64,000 bases of DNA from Anaerolineales bacterium (GTDB lineage Bacteria > Chloroflexota > Anaerolineae > Anaerolineales > Villigracilaceae). Position 1 is the first letter of the stretch. Every line of letters starts with the position of its first letter. Made by a program: the position numbers and the translations under genes. The DNA is taken from contig JAEURJ010000014.1 of assembly GCA_016789305.1 (NCBI GenBank), positions 558,001 through 622,000 of the forward strand. The letters are read 5' to 3'. The notes beneath the pieces are model-generated. The model was not told where the DNA came from. It saw nothing but the letters and a program-made list of their open reading frames with translations, and did not search any database. Below are positions 37,354 through 46,114 of this stretch, piece by piece.

Positions 37354-38250
37354 ATGGCAGAAAAATTATATGGCGGCATTGAAGGCGGCGGGACAAAATT
37401 CAATTGTGCGATCGGGGACGGTCCGCAAACTATTGTCAAAGAGGCGCGTTTCGCGACCACCACGCCCAAAGAAACGATTGGGCAGGTGATCGAATTCTTC
37501 ACGCCATTCGCAGATCAACTGTATGGGATCGGGCTCGGTTCGTTTGGTCCATTCGATGTTGACCCGGCTTCCCCTACATTTGGATACATCACAACCACCC
37601 CAAAACCAGGATGGGGCAACACAAATATCCTTGGCATGTTACGCGAAAAGATTCACACGCCCATTGCCGTGGATATGGATGTTGTGGTTGCAGGGTTGGG
37701 AGAAGCACGATGGGGTGCCAGCAAAAATGACAGTCACTCACTCTACCTCACCATTGGAACAGGAATCGGCGGTGGATATATCGTGGATGGACAACCACTT
37801 CGCGCACTCACCAGCCTGGAGATGGGCCACATCCGCATCCCGCATGACCTGAAACTGGATCCATTTCAAGGAGCATGTCCCTACCATGGAGATTGTTTCG
37901 AAGGGCTTGCCGCAGGCCCAGCAATTCAAGCACGCTTCGGCCAACGTGCAGAAACCCTGACAGATGACAACCCCTACTGGGACGTGGAGGCTGGTTACAT
38001 CGCACATGCATTGACCAATTTCATCCTCTCCCTCGCTCCACAACGAATCATCATTGGCGGCGGCGTGATGCAAAAAGGTTTCATGTTCCCTCTGGTTAGA
38101 AAAAAAGTACAGGAACTTCTTAATGGATACATCAGTCACGACCGCATCATTGATCACATGGACGACTATATCGTTCCACCAGCGCTTGGAGGGCAGGCAG
38201 GCGTGCTGGGCTGCATTGCCCTTGCAATGAATCAGCCTCACTCAACATGA
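37354..38250 (+). CDS. ROK-family sugar kinase, fructokinase type
   Basis: 298 residues. YGGIEGGGTKFNCAIG is the ATP phosphate loop, LYLTIGTGIGGGYI the second phosphate motif, EMGHIRI with the downstream CPYHGDCFEGLAAGPAI zinc-binding block, typical of bacterial fructokinases (ScrK/Mak-like). It would phosphorylate fructose (or a similar hexose) for entry to glycolysis alongside manA. First gene of the plus-strand operon, driven by the promoter at 37269; its stop overlaps the next ATG. Confidence 0.9.
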   Translation: MAEKLYGGIEGGGTKFNCAIGDGPQTIVKEARFATTTPKETIGQVIEFFTPFADQLYGIGLGSFGPFDVDPASPTFGYITTTPKPGWGNTNILGMLREKIHTPIAVDMDVVVAGLGEARWGASKNDSHSLYLTIGTGIGGGYIVDGQPLRALTSLEMGHIRIPHDLKLDPFQGACPYHGDCFEGLAAGPAIQARFGQRAETLTDDNPYWDVEAGYIAHALTNFILSLAPQRIIIGGGVMQKGFMFPLVRKKVQELLNGYISHDRIIDHMDDYIVPPALGGQAGVLGCIALAMNQPHST

Positions 38251-38744
38251 TCACAACTCAGCAGGAATTTCTGAAATACCTGAATACGAACGGCTTTCTT
38301 TATCAACAGACGGAACACCCTGCAGTATTTACCTGCGAAGAAGCGGATCTCCATCATGCCGGTATTATGGCGGTAAGCACGAAAAATCTCTTTCTCTGCG
38401 ACAAAAAAGGACGTCGTTTCTTTTTGGTGGTAACTTCCTGCGAGAAAACAGTCAATCTTGAGAATCTCTCCACTCAATTGGGCGTTGCGCATCTGCGGTT
38501 TAGCTCCGAAGAAAACCTACTGCGCTTATTGGGTCTCACACGTGGCTCCGTAACCATGATGGGACTGGCAAATGACGTAGAACATCAAGTTGAATTATGG
38601 ATGGATTCCGATATCTGGCTGGGTGAAAGGTTTCTTTGCCATCCCTTGGTCAACACGGCAACACTCGTACTTGAAAAGGCCGAGTTGAAACGTTTTCTCG
38701 ACTTCACCGGACACACGCTGCATTTTTTTGAAGATGGCAAATGA
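38247..38744 (+). CDS. YbaK/ProX-type aminoacyl-tRNA deacylase
   Basis: 165 residues, a single INS/YbaK domain: AVFTCEEADLHHAGI, KNLFLCDKKGRRFFLVV, LRFSSEENLLRLLGLTRGSVTMMGL, then the CHPLVNTATLVL active-site region. This matches ProX/PrdX-like Ala-tRNA(Pro) deacylases, which clear misacylated tRNA. It is translationally coupled to the kinase gene (ATGA) although unrelated in function. Confidence 0.87.
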   Translation: MITTQQEFLKYLNTNGFLYQQTEHPAVFTCEEADLHHAGIMAVSTKNLFLCDKKGRRFFLVVTSCEKTVNLENLSTQLGVAHLRFSSEENLLRLLGLTRGSVTMMGLANDVEHQVELWMDSDIWLGERFLCHPLVNTATLVLEKAELKRFLDFTGHTLHFFEDGK

Positions 38745-38815
38745 TAATATCGGCATCTTTGACGGAGTAGGAAATGGGAAGATGAAATCATTGCAAAGCA
38801 AAATGAGAGGATAAA

Positions 38816-39700
38816 ATGAATCCAATTGCAAAAAAGCTTGGTCATTCAGCCACAGATCGCCTTGTCATCATTCACACCGACGACATCGGCATGTGCCATG
38901 CATCTGTACAGGCGTTCAAGGATCTGTGGGCGTTTGGGACGATCACATCCGGTGCTGTAATGGTTCCCTGTCCGTGGTTCCCGGCGACTGCGCAGATGTG
39001 CCGTGAAAATCCAGACATTGATATGGGAGTCCATGCGACGCTCAACGCGGAGTGGGAAAACTATCGGTGGGGACCTGTCTCGACGCGGGATCAGGCGTCA
39101 GGGCTGATGGATGCGGATGGTTACTTCCATCAATGGCATCCTGCGGTGTACGAAAACGCCAAACCGGAGTCCGTCGCTGCGGAAGTCAATGCGCAAATCG
39201 AAAAAGCGCTGGCCGCGGGAATCGATGTCACCCATGTCGATTCTCATATGGGCACGATCATGAATCCGCTTTTTATTCAATCTTATATTCTGGCGGCTGG
39301 CAGCAGACAATTGCCCAACATGTTACCGCGCATGGATGCGCAAGGGATGCACAATATGATGAGCAACGAGGAAGCTGCGACATATACAACGGTTATGCAA
39401 CAGTTGGAAAGCATGGGAATTCCGATGTTGGAAGGAATCACCGCGATGCCACTTGAGCATGGCAAAGATCATATCGAGGTGGCAAAGAAATTATTAGGTG
39501 AACTGCCCGCCGGGATTACGCATTTTATACTGCATCCATCCATTAACACGCCTGAGCTGCGCGCCATTGCCCCCGACTGGGAGGCGCGTGTTGCAAATTA
39601 CAATGCATTTATGAGCGACGAGCTTAAGAAGTTTATTCAAAGCGAAGATATTAAGCTGATCGGATATCGTCAGATCCGCGACGCAATGAGGAGCGCATGA
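38816..39700 (+). CDS. ChbG/YdjC-family carbohydrate deacetylase
   Basis: 294 residues. VIIHTDDIGMCH places the catalytic aspartate and metal ligands near the N-terminus, DIDMGVHATLNAEW the HxT metal site, and THVDSHMGTIM the next histidine. ChbG removes an acetyl group from phosphorylated chitobiose; related proteins act on other N-acetyl sugars. Its stop overlaps the ATG of the amino-sugar kinase gene, suggesting joint work on an acetylated amino sugar. Confidence 0.85.
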   Translation: MNPIAKKLGHSATDRLVIIHTDDIGMCHASVQAFKDLWAFGTITSGAVMVPCPWFPATAQMCRENPDIDMGVHATLNAEWENYRWGPVSTRDQASGLMDADGYFHQWHPAVYENAKPESVAAEVNAQIEKALAAGIDVTHVDSHMGTIMNPLFIQSYILAAGSRQLPNMLPRMDAQGMHNMMSNEEAATYTTVMQQLESMGIPMLEGITAMPLEHGKDHIEVAKKLLGELPAGITHFILHPSINTPELRAIAPDWEARVANYNAFMSDELKKFIQSEDIKLIGYRQIRDAMRSA

Positions 39701-40668
39701 AGTATTTTTTGGGAATTGACGTGGGTTCATCGAAGACCCATGCGTTGATCGTCGATGAGACCGGGCGCTGCGTGGGCTTTGGAAAAGCATGGGGAGGCAA
39801 TCATCAAAGCGCAGGCTATGATGGCACTGAAAAAGTGATGAAAGAATCCTTCGAGCAGGCGCGCGCAATGTCTGGCGTGGAGATTGCTCATATCGCTGGA
39901 GCAGGCTTCGGCGTGGCAGGATACGATTTTCCATCGGACCGTGATCCACATTTGAAGGCAATTGCCGCATTGGGGCTATCCTGTCCGGTGGAAGTTGTTA
40001 ACGATGGCATGAATGGTTTGCTGGCGGGTGCCACACGCGGCATTGGTGTGAATGTCACCGCAGGGTCCTCGAATAATGCCCGTGGACGAAATAAGCACGG
40101 CAAAGAGGGACGGATCGTCGGCAATGGCATTGCATTTGGTGAATACGGCGGCGCCATTGAGATCGTATATAAAGCGCTGCAAATGGTCAACTATGCGTGG
40201 ATCAAACGCGGGCCTTCCACCGTACTGACAAAAATTCTGCTGGAAGCCGTGGACGCAAAAGACGAAGTGGATCTGATGGAAGGAATATCGAGCGAACGAT
40301 ACCATCTGTTTCCATTTATGGCAGTGAAGATCATCGAAGCAGCAAAAGGCGGAGACGCCGCAGCGCGCGAAGTTGTGCGGTGGGCGGGTGAAGAACTGGG
40401 CTGGATTGCAGTCGCTGTGGCGCGCCAGATCGAGATGGAAAATGACGAAGTCGAGATCATTCAATCGGGCAGTGTGTTTGAAGCGGGCAGGATCATCATG
40501 GATCCAATGCAAGAGATCGTTCTTCAACATTGCCCCAAGGCAAAGCTTTTTCGTCTTGAAGGTCCACCCGTGGTGGGCGCGGTGATCCTCGGCATGGAAC
40601 AGGCAAATTTTGATGGCTATGCAGTACGCGAAAATATAGTGCAAACTTCCAGGGAAGTAATGAGTTGA
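39697..40668 (+). CDS. BadF/BadG-type amino-sugar kinase (N-acetylglucosamine kinase-like)
   Basis: 323 residues of the ASKHA fold. FLGIDVGSSKTHALIVDE is phosphate 1, PVEVVNDGMNGLLAG phosphate/adenosine region, GVNVTAGSSNNARG phosphate 2, and NGIAFGEYGGAI the NAGK-like block. It may phosphorylate N-acetylgalactosamine or N-acetylglucosamine. The canonical GTGS loop is TAGSS here, a usual variation. Translation is coupled to the deacetylase gene. Confidence 0.85.
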   Translation: MKYFLGIDVGSSKTHALIVDETGRCVGFGKAWGGNHQSAGYDGTEKVMKESFEQARAMSGVEIAHIAGAGFGVAGYDFPSDRDPHLKAIAALGLSCPVEVVNDGMNGLLAGATRGIGVNVTAGSSNNARGRNKHGKEGRIVGNGIAFGEYGGAIEIVYKALQMVNYAWIKRGPSTVLTKILLEAVDAKDEVDLMEGISSERYHLFPFMAVKIIEAAKGGDAAAREVVRWAGEELGWIAVAVARQIEMENDEVEIIQSGSVFEAGRIIMDPMQEIVLQHCPKAKLFRLEGPPVVGAVILGMEQANFDGYAVRENIVQTSREVMS

Positions 40669-40684
40669 AATCTTCCAGAATTAC

Positions 40685-41851
40685 ATGAATCGCAACCTTG
40701 TTTTTATTCGGCTGTATTATCTATTCTGGCTTGGCGCCGGCGGGTTCATTTACCCATTCATCAGTTTGTTCTACAAACAACAAGGATTAAGTGGAACACA
40801 AATGGGATTATTGGGAACCGTTGCCAGCATCATTGGCCTGGTCAGCGCCCCATTGATCGGGAGGATCAGCGACAACGTTTCCAATCCTCGGCGGGTGCTT
40901 CAAATCTGTCTAATGGGTTCGGCTGTTCTTTTTCTTATCTTGAGTCAGCAAAGTGTTTTTTTGTGGATCGCAGTGATCATTGCATTCGAAGCCATGATCG
41001 GCGCGCCAATTTATCCGCTCTCAGATGCGCAAGCCTTGAACGTCGCCAATCATCAAAAAGAGGGATATGGCTCGATTCGGTTGTGGGGCTCGCTCGGTTG
41101 GGCCATCACGGCGTTCCTCGGCGGCTGGATCGTCGAACGCACTGGGCTGGTTTCAGTCTTTATTGGATACGCCATTTCGTACGGCCTGTGTGCCTTGATG
41201 CTGGTTTGGATCACAACGCCGAAGAGTCAGACACAAAAAATAGATGAGCCACGCCCACCTTTGATGGATGTTATTCAGGGACTCTTGCACGATCGCGCGT
41301 TGATCGGGCTGGCGATTGCGTTCGCAATTTTCTGGCTGACCAGCAATGGCAGGCAACAGTTCGAAGCATTGTACATGCAGCAACTCGGCGCCAGCGAACG
41401 GATCATTGGACTGGCTTACACCTACCCCGCGATCATTGAAATTCCCATCATGCTATGGGCCGATAAACTCATGCGCAAATACGGAGCGGGCAAATTGCTC
41501 ACCCTTGCCTTATTGATCGAGTCTTTGGTAATGAGCATCATCGTCATTTCCCCATCGTTGATCAGTATATTATTTATGCGGCTTGCGAGCAGCGTATATT
41601 ATAGTTTTTACGCGATCTCATCCATTGCATACGCGTCAGAACGCGCCCCGGCAGGGCAAAGCGCCACCGTACTTTCCCTTTACTTTGTGACATTGGGCAG
41701 CACGATCTCACTGGTAGCCTCCCCCATCACCGGAATGATCTTCGACCGCGCGGGCGCGTATCCGCTCTACATCATCGCGATGGTCGGCGCGTTTGCCGCC
41801 TGGTTAATTCTTGTGTTCACCCAAAATAATTCATTGAACCAAACAACGTAA
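40685..41851 (+). CDS. MFS transporter (MFS_1-like, NupG/LacY-like)
   Basis: 388 residues, twelve hydrophobic segments. The N-terminal RLYYLFWLGAGGFIYPFISLFYK, the LVSAPLIGRISDN loop 2-3 signature and the RLWGSLGWAIT motif before segment 5 fit the sugar/nucleoside proton symporter branch. It would import a monosaccharide for the kinases in this operon. It ends only three bases from the convergent peptidase gene, with no terminator hairpin visible. Confidence 0.87.
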   Translation: MNRNLVFIRLYYLFWLGAGGFIYPFISLFYKQQGLSGTQMGLLGTVASIIGLVSAPLIGRISDNVSNPRRVLQICLMGSAVLFLILSQQSVFLWIAVIIAFEAMIGAPIYPLSDAQALNVANHQKEGYGSIRLWGSLGWAITAFLGGWIVERTGLVSVFIGYAISYGLCALMLVWITTPKSQTQKIDEPRPPLMDVIQGLLHDRALIGLAIAFAIFWLTSNGRQQFEALYMQQLGASERIIGLAYTYPAIIEIPIMLWADKLMRKYGAGKLLTLALLIESLVMSIIVISPSLISILFMRLASSVYYSFYAISSIAYASERAPAGQSATVLSLYFVTLGSTISLVASPITGMIFDRAGAYPLYIIAMVGAFAAWLILVFTQNNSLNQTT

Positions 41852-41854
41852 AAA

Positions 41855-43288
41855 TTAAAGCACCCGTAACAGGGCCACCAGAAATTTCCACGTTTTCTGA
41901 AGGGACGGGACATATAAACGTTCATCCGGCGAATGCGGATTCTCGATCGTCGGGCCAAGCGAGATCGTATCCAACCCGCCGCAGCGATCACTGATGATAC
42001 CGCATTCAAGCCCGCCGTGCGAAAGCTCAACTTTCGGAACCACTCCAAAACACTGTTTGTAAACTTCCTCGCATTTTTTCAACACCACCGAATCCGTATT
42101 GGCCTGCCAGGGCGGGAACATCTTGGTGCGCTCATGCTTCACATTTGCAAGCTCGGCAACCGCTTCCACTCTGCGTGCGATCTCTTCCATTCTTGATCTG
42201 ACAGAACTGCGATGATTACTCACCACACGAATTCCAGTTTCAGCCATTTCGATGATTCCGATATTATTCGAGGTTTCCACAAACCCTTCGACCTCGGCAG
42301 AAAAATCAGAAACACCGTTTGGCAGCGAAATCAAAAGTTTTATAAATCTCCTCGAATCCATAATGCTCATTGCGCCCTGCTGAGCGTCTGCTTCAGTCAA
42401 CACAAGTATCAACCCGCTTTCTGTTTGTGCAAACTCAGCCCGCAAAACGGACTCGAATGCAGGCGTAATCTTACGGACAAGGTCAGCCTGCTCTTGCGAG
42501 CAGACAAGCACGGCTTCTGCATCGCGCGGAATTGCATTTCGCGCCGTCCCGCCTTTGAAAGAGACCAGCCGAATGGGCAGCTCTTTTTGGAGTTCATCCA
42601 AAGCACGCACTAGCAGTTTGTTGGCATTCGCGCGATGTTTGGCGATGTCTTCCCCGGAATGTCCGCCAAGCAATCCGCTTACATTCAAGCGAAAAGATTT
42701 TTCTGCCGCAGAGATATTTTCCAACTGAACCGGAAAATCCATAATTACGCTGCCCCCGCCGGCACACCCAACCGTAAAAACACCCTCCCCCTCGGAATCT
42801 AAGTTGATCAAAGTTTTTCCGGTCAATAAATTGGCATCCAGATAATCCGCGCCGGCAAGGCCGAATTCCTCCTCCACGGTCAAAACCAATACAAGAGGAG
42901 GATGCTTTACCGTCTCATCTTCGACCAAAGCCATCATCAAGGCGATGGCAATTCCATTATCGGCGCCGAGCGTGGTCCGGTCCGCCTTGATCCAATCCCC
43001 ATCGCGGATCAACCGAATTGGATCGCGCAGAAAATCATGCGTACAATCGGGAGTCTTCTGCCAGACCATATCCATGTGACCCTGCAAAATAAGGACCGGG
43101 GATGTTTCCATGCCGCTGCTCGCCGGGATATACATGACCAGATTTCCCACCGCATCTACACTGGACCTGAAACCGAGTTCTTCCGCCCAGGCGATCAACC
43201 AGCTGCGAATTTTTTCTTCATGCTTTGTCCCGCGCGGGATGGAGGAAACCTGTTCAAATCGGGAGAGAATGATGTCAGTTGGGTTCAT
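41855..43288 (-). CDS. pepD: Cytosolic dipeptidase of the M20C family (PepD-like)
   Basis: 477 residues. LQGHMDMVWQ, LGADNGIAIAL and VEEEFGLAGADYL are the metal-binding and catalytic blocks (His, Asp, Glu-Glu), and NSPDERLYVPS-type HSPDERLY near the C-terminus matches aminoacyl-histidine dipeptidases. The dimerisation lid domain lies in the middle. The ATG at 43288 is chosen because a 24-codon upstream extension is AT-rich and unlike PepD. Cytoplasmic; hydrolyses dipeptides. Confidence 0.9.
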   Translation of the reverse strand: MNPTDIILSRFEQVSSIPRGTKHEEKIRSWLIAWAEELGFRSSVDAVGNLVMYIPASSGMETSPVLILQGHMDMVWQKTPDCTHDFLRDPIRLIRDGDWIKADRTTLGADNGIAIALMMALVEDETVKHPPLVLVLTVEEEFGLAGADYLDANLLTGKTLINLDSEGEGVFTVGCAGGGSVIMDFPVQLENISAAEKSFRLNVSGLLGGHSGEDIAKHRANANKLLVRALDELQKELPIRLVSFKGGTARNAIPRDAEAVLVCSQEQADLVRKITPAFESVLRAEFAQTESGLILVLTEADAQQGAMSIMDSRRFIKLLISLPNGVSDFSAEVEGFVETSNNIGIIEMAETGIRVVSNHRSSVRSRMEEIARRVEAVAELANVKHERTKMFPPWQANTDSVVLKKCEEVYKQCFGVVPKVELSHGGLECGIISDRCGGLDTISLGPTIENPHSPDERLYVPSLQKTWKFLVALLRVL

Positions 43289-43431
43289 TGGGCTATTGTA
43301 CAGCTTAAATAAAAATGAATAACAAGATGATATTTTCTCCAAATAGGGGACAAATGTCACCTGAAAAGAAATGATAAAACGACTATCCGCCTCAAGTTGA
43401 ATGGATGATAATCAAAATGAAGCAGGTGTAT
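43289..43431. other. Divergent intergenic region ahead of the hydrogenase accessory genes
   Basis: 143 nt separating the pepD-type gene and the first DRTGG gene. It must hold promoters in both directions, but I find no hexamer pair worth naming. A short inverted repeat GACA-AA-TGTC is at about 43350. Confidence 0.3.
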
Positions 43432-43800
43432 ATGAACTTGAATGAAATCATCGAACATGCAAAAGGCAAGGTATTAAATCCAAGCGTACCAACAGACCGT
43501 GAAATTTTAGGCGGATGCGGCGCAGACCTTATGAGCGACGTGCTGGCATCCGTAAAACCGAATGCCGTTTTACTAACAGGGTTATGTAATCCACAAGTCA
43601 TCCGAACAGCCCAAATGGCGGATGTAAGCGCCATTATCTTTTTACGCGGAAAACAACCCACCCCCGATATGATCGAAATGGCAACACAGGAAGACATTCC
43701 GCTGATCTCCAGCGAAAAAGGCATGCTGGATCTGTGCGGAAAGTTATACCGGGCCGGCTTGCGAAGTTTCGAATCAAATATGAATGGATCTCATGAGTAA
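43432..43800 (+). CDS. DRTGG-domain protein
   Basis: 122 residues from the ATG at 43432, which has AGGTG just upstream; an earlier ATG at 43405 would add nine residues. The DRTGG-like fold is recognisable from GGCGADLMSDVLASVKPNAVLLTGLCNPQVIRTAQMADVSAII, a block shared with the N-terminal half of phosphotransacetylase-linked proteins. Function is unknown; such small proteins are regularly found beside NADH-linked hydrogenase genes. It overlaps the following CBS-HATPase gene. Confidence 0.78.
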   Translation: MNLNEIIEHAKGKVLNPSVPTDREILGGCGADLMSDVLASVKPNAVLLTGLCNPQVIRTAQMADVSAIIFLRGKQPTPDMIEMATQEDIPLISSEKGMLDLCGKLYRAGLRSFESNMNGSHE

Positions 43801-44809
43801 CACACTACAGGAAAGCCAGGGCCGCAGAGGCCGCACGATCACCGATCAGGATGCACACGATATCACGCGTGTGGAAGAACTTTCATACGACCTGAAAATT
43901 GCAGACGTCATGTCTCGCGAGATCAGAAGTCTCACCCCCAGGCAGACAATGCGCGATGTGTTCGATTTGCTTAGAAAGAATCGCATCTCTGGCGCGCCTG
44001 TCATTGAAAACGAAAAACTGATTGGCATCATCAGCCAGGAAGATCTGATGAAGGCCCTGGTCGCTAGCGACCTGTCATCCACAATTCAAAAGTACATGTC
44101 AACACAGGTTCGTACGATCAAATCCTACGAACCCGTGGTCAAGGCGATTGAAGTGTTCATGCGCACCAATATTGGCCGCCTGCCTGTTCTGGATGAAAAC
44201 GAAAAGCTTGTCGGTATGATCACCAAAGGCGACATCACGCGCGGCGTGCTGGTCGCCATTCGCAAAGATTATCAGGAGGAGGAAGTACGCCGCTATCGCG
44301 CCAGCCACCTCTTTGAAGATATCACCTCAGACCGCACCAGTTTGATCATGCGCTATTTGATCAAGCCCGGTGATTACACCAACGGCGGTCAGGCATCCAG
44401 CCACATCAAACGGGCATTATTACGGCTGGGAGCCACACCACAATTGGCACGCCAGTGTGGTATTGCAGTGTACGAAGCGGAAATCAATCTCATCATCCAC
44501 AGCACAAACGGCGGCGTCCTGCGCGTACAGATCGAACCGCATCGCATCCTTATGCAAACTACAGACGACGGCCCCGGCATCGCAGATGTCCACCAGGCGT
44601 TGCAGCCCGGATGGTCCACAGCATCGCCGTTGGCCCGCAGCATGGGCTTTGGCGCAGGCATGGGGTTGGTGAACATTCAACGCTGCGTGGATAAAATGGA
44701 GCTCGTCTCCGCCGCAGGCAAAGGGACCAAGTTATTTATGGAAATCCATCTCCGCCCTGAGGAAAAATTTAAGGACGCATCAAATTCCAACGAAGCACCA
44801 GGCATCTGA
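43793..44809 (+). CDS. CBS-pair and HATPase regulatory protein
   Basis: 338 residues. Two CBS repeats at about residues 35-150 (VMSREIRSLTPRQTMRDVFDLL; YMSTQVRTIKSYEPVVKAIEVF) are joined to a C-terminal RsbW/anti-sigma-like HATPase (about 205-325: CGIAVYEAEINLIIHS as the N-box, TTDDGPGIAD as G1, GFGAGMGL as G2). CBS pairs sense adenylates, so it may couple ATP state to the hydrogenase or to a partner. It overlaps the DRTGG gene, and ATG at 43784 is an alternative start. Confidence 0.83.
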   Translation: MSNTLQESQGRRGRTITDQDAHDITRVEELSYDLKIADVMSREIRSLTPRQTMRDVFDLLRKNRISGAPVIENEKLIGIISQEDLMKALVASDLSSTIQKYMSTQVRTIKSYEPVVKAIEVFMRTNIGRLPVLDENEKLVGMITKGDITRGVLVAIRKDYQEEEVRRYRASHLFEDITSDRTSLIMRYLIKPGDYTNGGQASSHIKRALLRLGATPQLARQCGIAVYEAEINLIIHSTNGGVLRVQIEPHRILMQTTDDGPGIADVHQALQPGWSTASPLARSMGFGAGMGLVNIQRCVDKMELVSAAGKGTKLFMEIHLRPEEKFKDASNSNEAPGI

Positions 44810-44823
44810 CCAACGGAGTTTTT

Positions 44824-45162
44824 ATGAACCTGCAAGAGATCATCACCAAACTCAACCTGACGGTTTTTACAACACCAAAAGATTTCACTTTGGTTGATCC
44901 CCATAATGGCTACACGTCTGACTTGTTGAGCTGTGTCATGGCGGGGGCGCAACCAGAAAATATCTGGGTGACCATACAAGCGCATATGAATGTGGTGGCC
45001 GTTGCCGCATTGCGTGAAGTCTCTGCCGTCATCATTACTGAAAACGCAAAACCTGAACCAGACGTAATTGCAAAAGCCAATGAGCAAAATGTGATCCTGC
45101 TGGGCACATCGGAGCCGAGTTATGAAGTAGTGGGAAAACTTTGGGAACTTGGCATTCAATGA
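44824..45162 (+). CDS. DRTGG-domain protein
   Basis: 112 residues. LLSCVMAGAQPENIWVTIQAHMNVVAVAAL and AVIITENAKPEPDVIAKANEQNVILLG give the DRTGG core, paralogous to the protein at 43432. It lies in the same operon-like row as the CBS-HATPase gene. Function unknown; the recurrent pairing with HATPases suggests a signalling complex. Confidence 0.78.
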   Translation: MNLQEIITKLNLTVFTTPKDFTLVDPHNGYTSDLLSCVMAGAQPENIWVTIQAHMNVVAVAALREVSAVIITENAKPEPDVIAKANEQNVILLGTSEPSYEVVGKLWELGIQ

Positions 45163-45171
45163 GATAGTTTT

Positions 45172-45220
45172 GGAATCAACAAGCTCTGCTTGTTGAACGC
45201 GGAAGCAGATCTTCCTAAAT
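45172..45220. repeat. REP-like palindrome
   Basis: Head GGAATC, then stem AACAAGC, loop TCT, stem GCTTGTT, followed after a spacer by a degenerate second stem GGAAG/CTTCC. It belongs to the same family as the elements at 53361, 58580, 59194 and 59260. Confidence 0.72.
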
Positions 45221-45229
45221 CTGAATAGT

Positions 45230-45961
45230 ATGTTTACCTATCGAGCCGAACTACACGTACACACTGTCCTCTCGCCATGTGCAGGCGTGGAAATGATTCC
45301 ACCTGTTATCGTGGAGGAGGCGCTGCGAAAGAATATCAACCTGATCGCGATCACAGATCATAACTCCACGGCAAATATCGGTGCAGTGATGGAGGCCGTA
45401 AGAGGAACTGAACTTTCTGTTTTGGCAGGCATGGAATTGCAAACGCAGGAAGAGGTCCACGTGTTGTGCCTGTTCGACGACCTGGAGCAGGCCGAAGCTT
45501 GGCAACGAAGCGTCGATTCCCATTTCGAGAATATTCCAAACAATGAGGAAAAGATCGGGGAGCAGTATGTCGTTGATGCAACGGGGAATTTCATCCGCAG
45601 TGAACCTCGAATGTTAATTGCCAATGTGGATTTGAGTCTCGAAGAAGCCGTGCAGGGAGTCAACGCCCTGGGTGGCCTGGTTATCCCGGCGCATGTCGAG
45701 CGGCATGCCTATGGATTGCTGGCCACGTTGGGGTTCGCGTCTCCCAGTTTTGAAGCATTGGAAATTTCAAGACATGCCACACCGCAAAGTGTGCAAAAAC
45801 AATTTCCGCAAATCAAAGGCTTTCCCCTGCTGCAAAACGGAGATGTACACTATCGCGATGGATTTTTGGGGGCCATGGAATTTACGATGGAAGCGTCAAC
45901 TATCGCTGAGATTCGCAAAGCCATCCGGGGGCTCGACGGGCGCAAAATGCGCATCGTCTAA
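45230..45961 (+). CDS. PHP-domain metal-dependent phosphoesterase
   Basis: 243 residues. ELHVHTVLSPCAG (HxH), LIAITDHNST (DH), LAGMELQT and VIPAHVER are the four PHP metal motifs, in the TrpH/YciV-like layout of nucleic-acid or nucleotide phosphoesterases. It is a usual companion of DRTGG genes near Hnd-type hydrogenases. Its role there is not known. Confidence 0.87.
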   Translation: MFTYRAELHVHTVLSPCAGVEMIPPVIVEEALRKNINLIAITDHNSTANIGAVMEAVRGTELSVLAGMELQTQEEVHVLCLFDDLEQAEAWQRSVDSHFENIPNNEEKIGEQYVVDATGNFIRSEPRMLIANVDLSLEEAVQGVNALGGLVIPAHVERHAYGLLATLGFASPSFEALEISRHATPQSVQKQFPQIKGFPLLQNGDVHYRDGFLGAMEFTMEASTIAEIRKAIRGLDGRKMRIV

Positions 45962-45995
45962 ACTCATTAATTCTTCAAACAAATGTAAAGACAAC

Positions 45996-46015
45996 TGTCA
46001 CACATCCCTGTGACA
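45996..46015 (+). promoter_or_regulatory. Inverted repeat TGTCAC-N8-GTGACA upstream of the hydrogenase promoter
   Basis: A perfect 6-bp inverted repeat with 8-bp spacing, centred about 53 bp upstream of the predicted transcription start. It has the size of a dimeric activator or repressor site (CRP/FNR-like), but is not a consensus site for either. Confidence 0.4.
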
Positions 46016-46023
46016 TTCGTTTA

Positions 46024-46052
46024 TTGACCATGACGAACCAAAGAGGTAAACT
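46024..46052 (+). promoter_or_regulatory. Candidate hydrogenase operon promoter
   Basis: TTGACC (5 of 6) then 17 bp then TAAACT (4 of 6). Transcription would start near 46059, immediately before the ATTGTGAAA repeats. Confidence 0.5.
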
Positions 46053-46060
46053 ATATTTTG

Positions 46061-46099
46061 ATTGTGAAAATATGTACTATATTGTGAAATTAATCACGA
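46061..46099 (+). promoter_or_regulatory. Rex-like operator repeats before the hydrogenase operon
   Basis: Two ATTGTGAAA direct repeats start exactly 20 bp apart (46061 and 46081). The second, read to 46099, is an imperfect inverted repeat TTGTGAA-N4-ATCACGA, two mismatches from the Rex box TTGTGAA-N4-TTCACAA. Rex senses the NADH/NAD+ ratio, which would suit an NAD-linked hydrogenase. The site lies downstream of the predicted start, a roadblock position. Confidence 0.45.
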
Positions 46100-46114
46100 G
46101 ACGGAGCAATCCAA

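Noticed and set aside
39976..40644. 222-codon minus-strand reading frame
   Set aside because: It is antisense to the amino-sugar kinase gene; composition follows the kinase codon pattern.
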